Assembly (NCBI GenBank): GCA_030762935.1
Contig: CM060900.1
Span: forward strand, 288,899,784-288,963,783
DNA from: Hymenopus coronatus
Taxonomy: Eukaryota > Arthropoda > Insecta > Mantodea > Hymenopodidae
DNA length: 64,000 nucleotides
Direction of reading: 5' to 3'
Shown here: one piece after another, positions 56,068 through 64,000 of the stretch
How the letters are laid out: each line of letters starts with the position of its first letter
How positions within the stretch are numbered: the first letter of the stretch is position 1
The notes under the pieces: generated by a model
Told to the model about the DNA's origin: nothing
The model's input: only the letters and a program-made list of their open reading frames with translations
The model's database searches: none
Position numbers and translations under genes: made by a program

Positions 56068-56327
56068 CATACCATTTTTGGACATCACATCATGAAATAC
56101 AAAATGACATAAAATTGCTAAAACCTGTAAACAACCCGGCAGAACTTACAGTTTGGGAGAATATTCTCATTACACAACAAAAAGACCAACTGATGAATTT
56201 TGAAATACCGCCACATGATTTTGAACTTCTACTGAGAACACCAGATGGCTCCACCGTAATAGACCACAGAGCACAAATACCAGCCATCAGTCGGACTTCA
56301 ACTCAAGAAGAGGGCAATTGCCCTTGA
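56050..56327 (+). pseudogene. Penelope endonuclease C-terminal part, out of frame
   Basis: Continues the GIY-YIG domain after the frame change: KSAVAYHFWTSHHEIQND, then a Glu/Asn catalytic-type segment, LTVWENILITQQK, and a tail ending EEGNCP. A single one-base change near 56,045-56,065 would account for the break. Confidence 0.8.
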
Positions 56328-56459
56328 AACATATGTTTTGGACATAATACATATAAGTGAGGTGAGTGTTACTATTCCGACTCATTTTCAACATTACATT
56401 GATTAAAACTTCACTTGTCTCAAACTTCTGAGTTATTTAATTTAACATTAGGAATATTT

Positions 56460-56790
56460 AGGAGTGATTAGTTTTGTTCAAAGTGCATTCAAAATGCAGT
56501 ATTCAGTACCACAAAGAGTGTTTACGTACTATATGTATATGCTTACATTATCTTGTAGGGAAGTTGTAAGGCAATTTGCAACTAAATTTCCTTGTGTGCG
56601 TGTTCCAAGTTTGTTTGCTTGTAAATAAATTCAGGGAGACGGGATCAATTTGTGATAGGAAAAAAAAAAAGTAAACAATGTATGCTTGCAGAGCAGAAAT
56701 AAGATGAAATCAGAGGAAATTACAATGGTCAATTCAAAACTCTTAGGTGCCTTGTACATGAAACTGACATTTCAAAAGCAACAAAACTTT
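56460..56790. other. Intronic stretch without a recognised gene
   Basis: AT-rich, with an A10 run near 56,660. The direct continuation of the host or mariner flank is unclear. Confidence 0.3.
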
Positions 56791-56794
56791 ACTT

Positions 56795-57530
56795 TTAAAA
56801 CTCAAACCATACAAGGTTACTGTTGTCCAGGAATTGCTACCACATGATCACCAGAGTAGGATAAATTTCTGTAACTGGATTTTGAGGAAAGTTAATGAAG
56901 AAACAATCAATCCACGATTAATACTGTTCAGTGACGAAGCATGGCTTCATTTACATGGACATGGGTCATCACAACACAACTGATATTATGCTAGGCAAAC
57001 CCAATTTCATTCATGAACTCTCTTGCACAATCAAAAAATCATGTTATGTAATAAACGGATACAGAAAATATGGCCTATTTTTTATGAGTGTACCATAAAT
57101 GTAGAACGATACAGAAATAATACACTGGCACCATTTTTTGAACAGCTGATGGACATTGGATGTCGGTCTAGGTATTTCCAGCAGGATTCTGCCACTGTAC
57201 ATACAGCTGATGAATGATTACAGTTTATTGCGGAAATTTTTGAGGATAGAATCATTAATAAGGGTTTCTGATCTGCTTGCTCCTGACCTTATGGCATGTG
57301 ATTTTTATTTATGGGGCAACTTAAAAAATAAAGTACATAAAACTAATCCCCACACATTAGAAGAATTAAAACAAAATATCAGGACAGAAATTAATGCTAT
57401 TTGGGAAGCTGAGCTAATGCGTGTGAATGAAAATTTCCTTAAAAGATGCCAAAGATGTATTGATGCAGAGGGACGGCATTTCCAGCATCTCCTGAGATAT
57501 GGTATGTTTTGTGTTTATTCTGATAATTGT
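56795..57530 (+). pseudogene. mariner-type transposase relic
   Basis: The C-terminal two thirds of a Tc1/mariner-superfamily transposase are readable. KPYKVTVVQELLPHDHQSRI (about 56,806) is followed by the first Asp block, LFSDEAWLHL (about 56,930), then FFEQLMDIG and the second Asp block, YFQQDSATVHTADE (about 57,173-57,217). Next are a frame change, a third Asp block with CDFYLWGNLKNKVHKTNPHT (57,297 on), and FLKRCQRCIDAEGRHFQHLL. Two or three frameshifts and stops make it inactive. The spacing was not counted well enough to give the DDxD class. Confidence 0.8.
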
Positions 57531-57539
57531 TAATGTGAT

Positions 57540-57930
57540 AAAGAGATTTTATTCGACGTCCATGCATGTGTGACAGGCCGTGGGACTGCCAGCCAAGTGT
57601 ACATACAGTGAGTGATCGGGAACGGATGGTGTATCTGATGGCCAAGTTTTGTAGCATGCTTACTGTGTATGTTTTAAGCCTAGCCTCACATTAATTTTGA
57701 AACCATGAGCAAGTCTAGCAGCTATGACTAGCGATGTTTTTGATTCAAATGTGGGCAGCTCATCAGTGTGAACTATGACATGTACAAAGTCCCCTCTGGC
57801 AGAACCATGAACTAACCAGAGATGGTAAGTAAATCAGTTTGTTAAAAATCTTGAAAAGCATGAAATGATTAATAGTTAATGATCTGTCTGTAGTGGTATT
57901 TATCTGTTCCTTTAAACTCGGATGCAATCA
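57540..57930. other. Intronic stretch next to PCNP exon 2
   Basis: No feature recognised. It lies between the mariner relic and the PCNP donor site. Confidence 0.3.
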
Positions 57931-57942
57931 ATTCTTTCTTAC

Positions 57943-58073
57943 CTTCCAATGTTACGCATTCTCATTCGAGCTTCTGGAGGCATTTCTTCCGGCTCTTCAT
58001 CATCATCTACATTGAATGCAGCTGCTACTGCCTGTGATTGTGATTTTATGGTATTAGCAGCATGTGTAGTTTT
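57943..58073 (-). CDS. PCNP: PCNP internal coding exon (conserved core)
   Basis: Minus-strand exon of 131 bp. The acceptor is TTCTCTTCAG before 58,073, and the donor AG|GTAAGA is at 57,943/57,942. It begins in phase 0 (KTTHAANT) and ends in phase 2 inside the Arg codon. It encodes AVAAAFNVDDD and EEPEEMPPEARMRMRNIGR, which is the most conserved block of animal PCNP (human: EPEEMPPEAKMRMKNIGR). The acidic Asp/Glu/Pro region is the PEST-like part that names the protein. The exon is intact, and the split Arg codon joins correctly with the exon at 40,342. This is the strongest host-gene identification in the window. Confidence 0.93.
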
Positions 58074-58153
58074 CTGAAGAGAATAATTTCTTTTAATATA
58101 AGAAAGTGATGGTAAAAGAATCACTCACAAGGACATATTTTTTTAGGACTAAC
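58074..58153 (-). other. Short PCNP intron, 80 bp
   Basis: Donor CAG|GTTAGT and acceptor CTTCAG|AAA, both phase 0. It contrasts with the 17.6-kb intron that follows. Confidence 0.85.
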
Positions 58154-58330
58154 CTGTGTGCCCAACTTGATCTGAATTCCTTTCTTGGATGACAGCTCAG
58201 TGCTCTTCTCATCACCTTTCTTTCCATAGCCAAAAGAGAATTTTGGCCTCTTTGCCTCGTCATCCTTTCCCATAGCACCATCGGCAGGAGAAATGGTTTC
58301 ATTTTCCAAAGGCCCTGAGCAAGGTGAAAC
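58154..58330 (-). CDS. PCNP: PCNP upstream coding exon
   Basis: Minus-strand exon ending at 58,154 with donor CAG|GTTAGT. It encodes SGPLENETISPADGAMG, then DDEAKRPKFSFGYGKK, and STELSSKKGIQIKLGTQ. The order (K.S.FGF..G.. followed by I.IKLG) matches the segment before the conserved core in animal PCNP. The 5' limit is uncertain: acceptor-like AG occurs at 58,331-58,332 (TTTGCCAG) and at 58,315-58,316 (ACCTGCTCAG), giving a start at 58,330 or 58,314. The first coding exon (start Met) is not found up to 64,000 and may lie outside the window. Confidence 0.85.
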
Positions 58331-58334
58331 ACTG

Positions 58335-59060
58335 GCAAAGTTGAGATGATGTAATTATTAGCCTCATGCTTATCCCCAATAAACAAATATACAAGTCTCT
58401 CACAACTGGTCAGAGGCATGAACCTCTTACATGCTAGAATTGCATGCTATTCTGAATTACCTGGAAATTGTCACATTTTGCCCCCAAGTTTGACCTTGTT
58501 CACTTAATGCACATCTTTATGTATTTTCCATTCTTAAATTTCCCTTAAAATCAAGCTTTCACCATGTATCTAATAAGGTGTTTCATTACTTTAATTTTGA
58601 AATTTTACCCAAAATTTTAATATACTGTACATTATGTGAATTTTATATAAATGTGGAGGTTCTATGGCTGCTTTTGAGTAATACCACATCTGCTGCAGTA
58701 AGCATCTAATTTGTTGGTTTCACTCTGCTTTAGATATACGTACTTTCTCAAAGCAAAAATAATACTCTTCAGACTGCCTAATGGACAATGTTATAGGCTT
58801 AATAAACACATTACAAAGTCTCTGGTTAAATAATGCATATCACCAATTTAACTTATTCAATATATAACTCTGTCAATACACTAAGGGGCAATAGCCTCAA
58901 TACATAATAAGCAAGATGGCACAGTACATTGGAGACAATGAACACGATGAAAATGATTGAGCAACTTGAGGAAAAAACTGAAACTAGCCTAAATCTATAT
59001 GAAAACTGAGGAAACAAATTTTCAATGAATACATAGAGTTTTATCATCTCTCAACAACTG
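58335..59060. other. PCNP upstream intron, no recognised gene
   Basis: AT-rich, nothing identified. If PCNP has a further 5' exon, this is intron. Confidence 0.3.
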
Positions 59061-59079
59061 GTATTTGTGGCACAACAAA

Positions 59080-59235
59080 TTAACAACACATGGCATGTAA
59101 AGCAACCTCAAGCCTGCTAGAGGCCTCTGAGCTAAATTTCCAGTATTTCATATTCAATATAGAATTTTATACTTAGAACCAAAGTAGTTAAAGAGCAGCA
59201 ATAAATAAAACCTAATTTCAGCATAACAAAAAAAT
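59080..59235 (+). repeat. Dispersed repeat, copy 4 of 4 (truncated)
   Basis: GGCATGTAAAGCAACCTCAA and GCCTCTGAGCTAAATTTCC to TTCAATATAGAATTT match the second half of copies 2 and 3. Confidence 0.5.
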
Positions 59236-59239
59236 GTGT

Positions 59240-60180
59240 GCATTGTTTCTGAATTCTGGTGTTATATATCTTAACTAAAATGTTACACTCACATTAAGAC
59301 CAAATACTTTCTTCTAGTGGTACTCAAAAAATATTTTGACTCTGAAAACAGTGCAAATAATCCAGGTTAAGTTACTGATTTTTCTTTTTTTTTAAACAGT
59401 GGAGAGGATTCACCTAACAGGTAAAGGGACATGAGATGATCATTGATATTTGGAGCAAGACCTATCTAATTATGTTATAAAACATAAGAGAGATGTTGGG
59501 CCCAATAGTTTGTAAGTGCTTAGACAGTAGCAGGAGAGCGGAGGAAAGTTGATGTATGGAGGGAAGAGAAAGTTATGAGTCAAATCTAGATCCAATTCTC
59601 AATGTGTACTTTAGATTTGAACTCAGTCCATACTATGCATCATCTTGAATGAAACAAGACATGTTTGTCTAGTGGTTGGCTTATTTCTTTAATAGTTCGG
59701 AGAAAATTCTGATGAGTGAAACATTACAACTTTGGAGCACATTAAACAACAGCTGCTTGAAGATGATAATGATGCCTTTAATACATTGACAGACACAGAA
59801 GGCACCGATTGTGATAATGAAATTGATAGTAATTTTGACCATAATCAGTCATTAAAAGTCAGCACAGAGCAGTGTTTAGGATGAACTCAATCTTCTTGTG
59901 ATCAATAAAGTAGTGATTCTTCATATGCTCAATCATTACGTAAAAAATTTCCTTATCATGACTTGGCTGATGGATATAACATTTAGACAAAGCAACCAAG
60001 AGGAAAAGGTCCTAGCTGTGCCCAATTTGAACTGACATATTGCCTCATAAGTTACACCATTGAGCAGGAAAGAATTTAAAAAGCAGTGGTGGCAGCAGGA
60101 GCAGTAGCAGTAATAATTTACTGAAGTACTAAGACATAATTAACTAACACTGATTTGACATAAACACTCTTATCCTTCAC
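59240..60180. other. Stretch without a firm gene
   Basis: Around 59,745-59,990 one plus-strand frame gives an acidic segment (LLEDDNDAFNTLTDTEGTD) that could be the N-terminus of a transposase or host protein; it is broken by stops. A GCA-type run lies near 60,090-60,110. Confidence 0.3.
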
Positions 60181-60189
60181 AAACCTTTT

Positions 60190-62480
60190 TTTCCTTTAGA
60201 ACTATTGTTTCACTTTCCTTGAAGGCATCCTCAGCTACTACTGAGTGGTGGAATTCTCAGAAACATCTTGGTCTTGGCTTCTGGTCTGATTCTACAAGTT
60301 TCAAAAGAATATGTTCTTCTGCTGGCAAATCAGAATTCACAAGGTTTCCTCCAAATTTTTTCATGTAGATATTTTCCCAAGCATTCAGTTCTAAAGTCTT
60401 GTTTACAGATTTTAGAAGACTAGTTTCATTTTTAATATTGTGATTTTTCTCTCAAAAATGCATGGCAACAGCTGATGTATCCATTTCTTTATTTCTTATG
60501 TTTCTAACATATTCTTTAAGACTTGTGTCTATGTTATGTTATGTTTTGCCAGTCCAATGTATACATCTTTACAGCCCGAGCAACTAATTTTACCTATACC
60601 TGGTTTCTTTCCTGGAGGTGTGTTTCCTTTTGTAGGATGTTTGATCAGATTTTTTATGCTGTAGCTTTTTCTGGGTGCTAGCGTCATGTTAAACACTCTG
60701 AAGATCTTTTGAAATTTATAGGTGGCCCACGGATGATATATAAATCTTCTGAATGCTTTCTTCTCTTTAATTGCTAATGGTGTTGTAGTTTTCCTTATAT
60801 ATCTCAGTTTTTTAAATCTCTTAATTTTTTGGTTGATAAGTTGTTGGGCGAATCCATTTTTCTGTGCTGTTCTATTTCTGTACATTCCATATTGTATTCT
60901 CTTTGGTTCAATGGAAAATTAGTTATCCTGTATGCTAGACATTGATTATTGCATGTTTATGTGAAATAAGATTAGAACCCTCTGTTTTTATGTAATCGTT
61001 GGTATGTGAATCTTTTCTATTGATTCCAAATGTAAGTTTGTCTGAGTTTCTAGTGATTTTCTAATCTAGGAATGGTAGAGTGTTGTCAGATTCAATTTCT
61101 AAAGTGAAGTTTATGGCAGTCTCTCGCAAATTCAAAAGTTTTAAGGCATCTGTGGTATGTTTGGGATTTATTATGACACATATGTTGTCCATGTATCTGT
61201 ACCAAGTTTTAAAGATGATAGGAAAAGCAGTGGCATTGTGGGATTCAAATTGACTCAGATTGGCTAAAAATGGTTACAATGAATTGCCCATTGCTAGTCC
61301 AAATTGTTGCTTATAAAATTTATCCTGGAATGTGAAGTAAGTCTGTTCTATACAAATTTCTATTAATTTGAATAAGACTCTCTTCCAAATCGATGTCTAT
61401 TAGCTATTTTTGTAGCAATACCAAAAGTTTTTCTTTCGGAATACTGGGAAAGAGAGATTTAACATCAAATGATACCAGTTTACCTGTTGGTTCTACTTCA
61501 ACATCTTTGATCTTCTCAATCAGCTTGACAGAATTGGTAATACTGCAGCTTTCAAATTTTGGGAGCACCCTAAATCAATTACATAACCATTTTGCAAGAT
61601 AGTAAGAAGGCATATCTAGGTTATTCATTATTGGTCTCAAGCACTTTCCAGGTTTGTGAACTTTAGGTGTGACCTGTAAATGCAAGTTAAGGTGCAGTTG
61701 TTTGGTTTCAACTTATGTTGTTCTGTTTTATGTATTATGCAGCTGTTTATCAATGCTTCTTTGACTACTTTTATGCACATGTTAAGTGGATTTGATTTTT
61801 TATTTCTGTAAATTCGTCTGTACTTAGTAATTTTAGCATGCTGGTAGAATGTCAGCCAAAATGACAATCTTATTCCCATTATCTGCTTTAGCATAAACTG
61901 CATCATTTTAGTTTGGTGATCTAATTATCTTCATGACTTTTACTTTGTTTCTCTTTGCCTATGCTCCTAAGAGTGATGATAGTTTTCTTCCTTATTATGT
62001 CCTTTTCTATTTTCTTTAACCCTATACTGGCAGTTTCTACATCTACTATGTAGTCCTATTGTATGAATAACTCATGCACATTTTCAGGCCTTTATTTAAG
62101 AAATCCATCTCTTCTTGATTAAACGTAAATTTAGAAAGATTCAATACATTTTTCTGTTCTGGTACTGGTTTCTGTTTCTTTTGTTTTTTGCACCCAAAAC
62201 ATTTGTAACAGAGCTGCCTGATTTTCTTTTTTTGTATTGTTGATTTTTTTCTTCGTCCATTTATAGAACTATGATTTTTTTCTTTAGTTTTCTATTAAAA
62301 TACCCTAAATGACCATTCTTACAAAGAAAATAAGAAATAAATATTCCTGTGTTTTGGTTGCACCTTTTTACCAATTTCAGCCCCTTTTTCTTCTTGTTTC
62401 ATTTTCAGCACCTTTTTTACACTTTCCTCCCAGAATTGATCTCTTGCCATTTTTTTCTATGAAAGTTAAAAATTGGTGTT
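60190..62480 (-). pseudogene. Old Penelope-like element, RT and endonuclease relic
   Basis: Minus strand, read from right to left. Remnants of the N-terminal region include NLSKFTFNQEEMDFL (about 62,135) and ADNGNK-like sequence (about 61,890). RT blocks are LVSFDVKSLFPSIPKEKLLV (about 61,475-61,420), FGLAMGNS..PFLANLS (about 61,300-61,255), WYRYMDN (about 61,205, in place of YVDD), LLNLRET and LPFLD. The Lys-rich linker (open 60,529-60,885) and SCSGCKDVYIGLAK of the GIY-YIG domain follow, and its tail runs to about 60,190. Stops and frameshifts are many, and the Asp-Asp active site is altered. It is distinct from and older than the copy at 54,876. Confidence 0.8.
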
Positions 62481-62639
62481 TAAAATAAATGGGTAAATCT
62501 CCTGCTTAGTAAATGAAAGTGAAAGCTGTATCAGTGCTAAAGCAAACAACCCTAATGATGAGGATGTTGCAATGAATATTTTTTTAGTAGTCCTTAATGC
62601 CCGCTCTTAATACATATAGCAGCACAGGCAGTGGACACT

Positions 62640-62835
62640 AATGATACACAATATGAAATGACAGTTGGGAAATTAAATGCTCCAGACCTAAAATTAGGGT
62701 ACCTTTTCCAGCATCATTTGTGAGGACTGAGAAAATTCTGGAAAAAATCCCATGTCAGAGAGGATGGTCCTGGGATTTGAGCCCAAATGTGAGCCTCAAA
62801 CTTTGCCATGGACCCATCTAGTGCAGTATAATAAA
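62640..62835 (-). repeat. SINE-like repeat, minus strand
   Basis: On the minus strand a tRNA-like B box GGGCTCAAATCCC (about 62,770-62,782) is followed by GGGATTTTTTCCAGAATTTT and CTCAGTCC. Confidence 0.45.
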
Positions 62836-62839
62836 CACA

Positions 62840-63770
62840 AATCTATTACTGACTACAAACAAAATATAGACTACTTTTAACATTCCTTTTCCACATACAG
62901 TATTTAATGTAGTGAAGGAAGTGCAACCTAACAGAAAAAAAATCTGATATGTTCCATTCCCATGATTTTCTCTACCTATTCCACAGACAAATTATTCTTA
63001 AAAAAGATTATTCTTTTATACCTTTTTGTCTATCTCTTACCATTTGCCAGTAACACAAAATTCATCTGGACTGAAGAGGTCTTCAGAGGCTATTCCCAAA
63101 AACTTCCAAGGTAAATATTTTGTCATAAAAATAATTTAAAATATATGGTATTTAAACAAAATCATTAGAGCCAGTTTTTAGAAAATAACATTTTTTGAAA
63201 AATGTTCCTTGTAGAGGGTAGTTTGGGGTGGGGGAATTTTGCTGAAATACTTCACGTTGCAACCAACTTAAAATAAAGAAATGGCACCTGGATTCAGGGG
63301 ACCCTAAATCATGTATTTCTGATGAAATCTTAGTATTGAATTTTTGGGTGGAACACAATACTTTCTCTAACTGCTATGTAAAAGGTACATATAAACTAGA
63401 GAAAATAAAATATGAAATACTGAAAATGATCCCCTTTAACAAGTTTTCTATATGAGTGACTTTAATAGTATTGTGTTCTGTGACATTTTAGGCAGAGTTT
63501 TTGATAAATGAGTGAATTTTGCATCAGAATATGTCATGCTGTTGGCTTTTGTAATTTTTGTACTGAAAATTCCCATTTAAAATATTCACTTTTTTTGCAC
63601 ATTTTTCAAACTAAATTAGGACACCCTACTTTAACCTTATTTTACACCTAAAATTCCTAGCTCAAGACATTAAATGTATTGGTGTGCCCTTTTGCATTTC
63701 TAAGTTTTCTTAAGATGGATTTTCTTTGACTACTTTTTGTTTTTTAAGTTTAACATCCTTTAACCAGGTA
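62840..63770. other. AT-rich stretch without a recognised gene
   Basis: I see no domain in the short open frame at 63,152-63,358 (minus) or elsewhere. Confidence 0.3.
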
Positions 63771-63774
63771 GATA

Positions 63775-63990
63775 ATATCAGAAAATGAGAGGATGAAATA
63801 ATGCTCAAATAAGCCTGAGATCCATGGAACATCGAGAACATTCATCTTCTCAGGATAAGGAAAAGCCTTGAACAACTATTCACCCAAGCCAAGATTCGAA
63901 CTTGGGATCTCTTCAATGTGAGGAATTCTACCCCTATACAACAATATTTTGTCCTCACTGTTGAGCCAACACCAGTAATTGAACTTCACC
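63775..63990 (-). repeat. tRNA-like SINE, minus strand
   Basis: On the minus strand, AGGGGTAGAATTCCTCACAT and CCCAAGTTCGAATCTTGG (about 63,880-63,945) resemble the anticodon and T-arm half of a tRNA-Gly. A non-tRNA body follows. The A-box half is weak and the acceptor stem does not close, so this is a SINE or a tRNA pseudogene. Confidence 0.5.
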
Positions 63991-64000
63991 ACTGTACACA

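Larger units (their letters stand above)
54876..56442 (+). mobile_element. Penelope-like element, young 5'-truncated copy with 13-bp target duplication
   Basis: Flanked by perfect TAACATTAGGAAT at 54,863-54,875 and 56,443-56,455. It carries RT and GIY-YIG coding regions. Its left end holds a 60-bp inverted copy (54,873-54,932) of its own right part (56,341-56,400), with no mismatch seen. Inverted end copies and long variable target duplications are typical of Penelope-like elements. Perfect repeats mean a recent insertion. Confidence 0.9.
40343..57942 (-). other. Last PCNP intron, about 17.6 kb, filled with mobile elements
   Basis: The donor is AG|GTAAGA at 57,943/57,942 and the acceptor CCAG at 40,343-40,346. 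The intron contains, left to right, AT-rich sequence, repeat A, a Gypsy relic, repeat B, a Tc1 relic, a 510-bp inverted-arm element, a Penelope copy and a mariner relic. The coding elements all lie antisense to PCNP. Confidence 0.8.

Noticed and set aside
59745..59990. Acidic segment resembling a piggyBac transposase N-terminus
   Set aside because: Composition alone, broken by stops, and no catalytic region follows.
1..64000. CRISPR arrays, operons or other prokaryotic systems
   Set aside because: No regularly spaced repeats with unique spacers, no clustered intact ORFs, and clear spliceosomal exons and arthropod transposons instead.

Overview
This is a eukaryotic, almost certainly arthropod, window. 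It has spliceosomal exons of a conserved animal gene (PCNP), long AT-rich non-coding stretches, microsatellites, tRNA-derived SINE-like repeats, and broken copies of many transposon classes typical of insects and other arthropods: Jockey, R1 and I-type non-LTR elements, Gypsy, Penelope, hAT, Tc1/mariner and a Polinton-type DNA polymerase. I see no prokaryotic gene organisation, operon, CRISPR array or rRNA.

1-11,283: four non-LTR retrotransposons lie head to tail in the same orientation. Each ends in a poly(A) tract that is followed at once by GCAGA(T/C) and the 5' end of the next unit. Element 2 (1,010-7,340) has gag, an AP-type endonuclease and a Jockey-type reverse transcriptase. Element 1 (end only), element 3 and element 4 show gag only. 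All four share a folded 3' UTR: a stem with a 12-nt loop about 235 nt before the poly(A), a second stem about 65 nt further on, and paired base changes that keep the stems. The layout (gag-only plus gag-pol units, same direction, poly(A) joined to the next 5' end) recalls the HeT-A/TART/TAHRE arrays at Drosophila telomeres. This is the most interesting system in the window.

11,284-15,222: a decayed family-B DNA polymerase of the Maverick/Polinton-adintovirus type, split by a SINE with a 13-bp target duplication. 15,650-20,300: diffuse satellite-like repeats around a dead hAT-type transposase. 20,400-22,690: a decayed non-LTR element with RT and RNase H. 24,950-26,462 (minus): an R1-type RT. 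26,590-28,370: SINE-like repeats. 31,690-32,400 (minus): a second hAT-type relic. 32,800-34,640: an element with inverted ends and no gene. 37,585-38,599: an inverted-arm element with an 11-bp target duplication.

40,216-58,330 (minus): the only host gene recognised, PCNP. Three coding exons are visible. The last intron, about 17.6 kb, holds a broken Gypsy element between two copies of a 1.2-1.7 kb repeat, a Tc1 relic, a 510-bp inverted-arm element, a young Penelope copy with a 13-bp target duplication, and a mariner relic. A perfect 36-bp-arm palindrome lies about 255 bp beyond the PCNP stop codon. 60,180-62,480 (minus): an old Penelope copy. The rest is AT-rich sequence and SINE-like fragments. 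Apart from PCNP, every coding region recognised belongs to a mobile element, and nearly all are broken.
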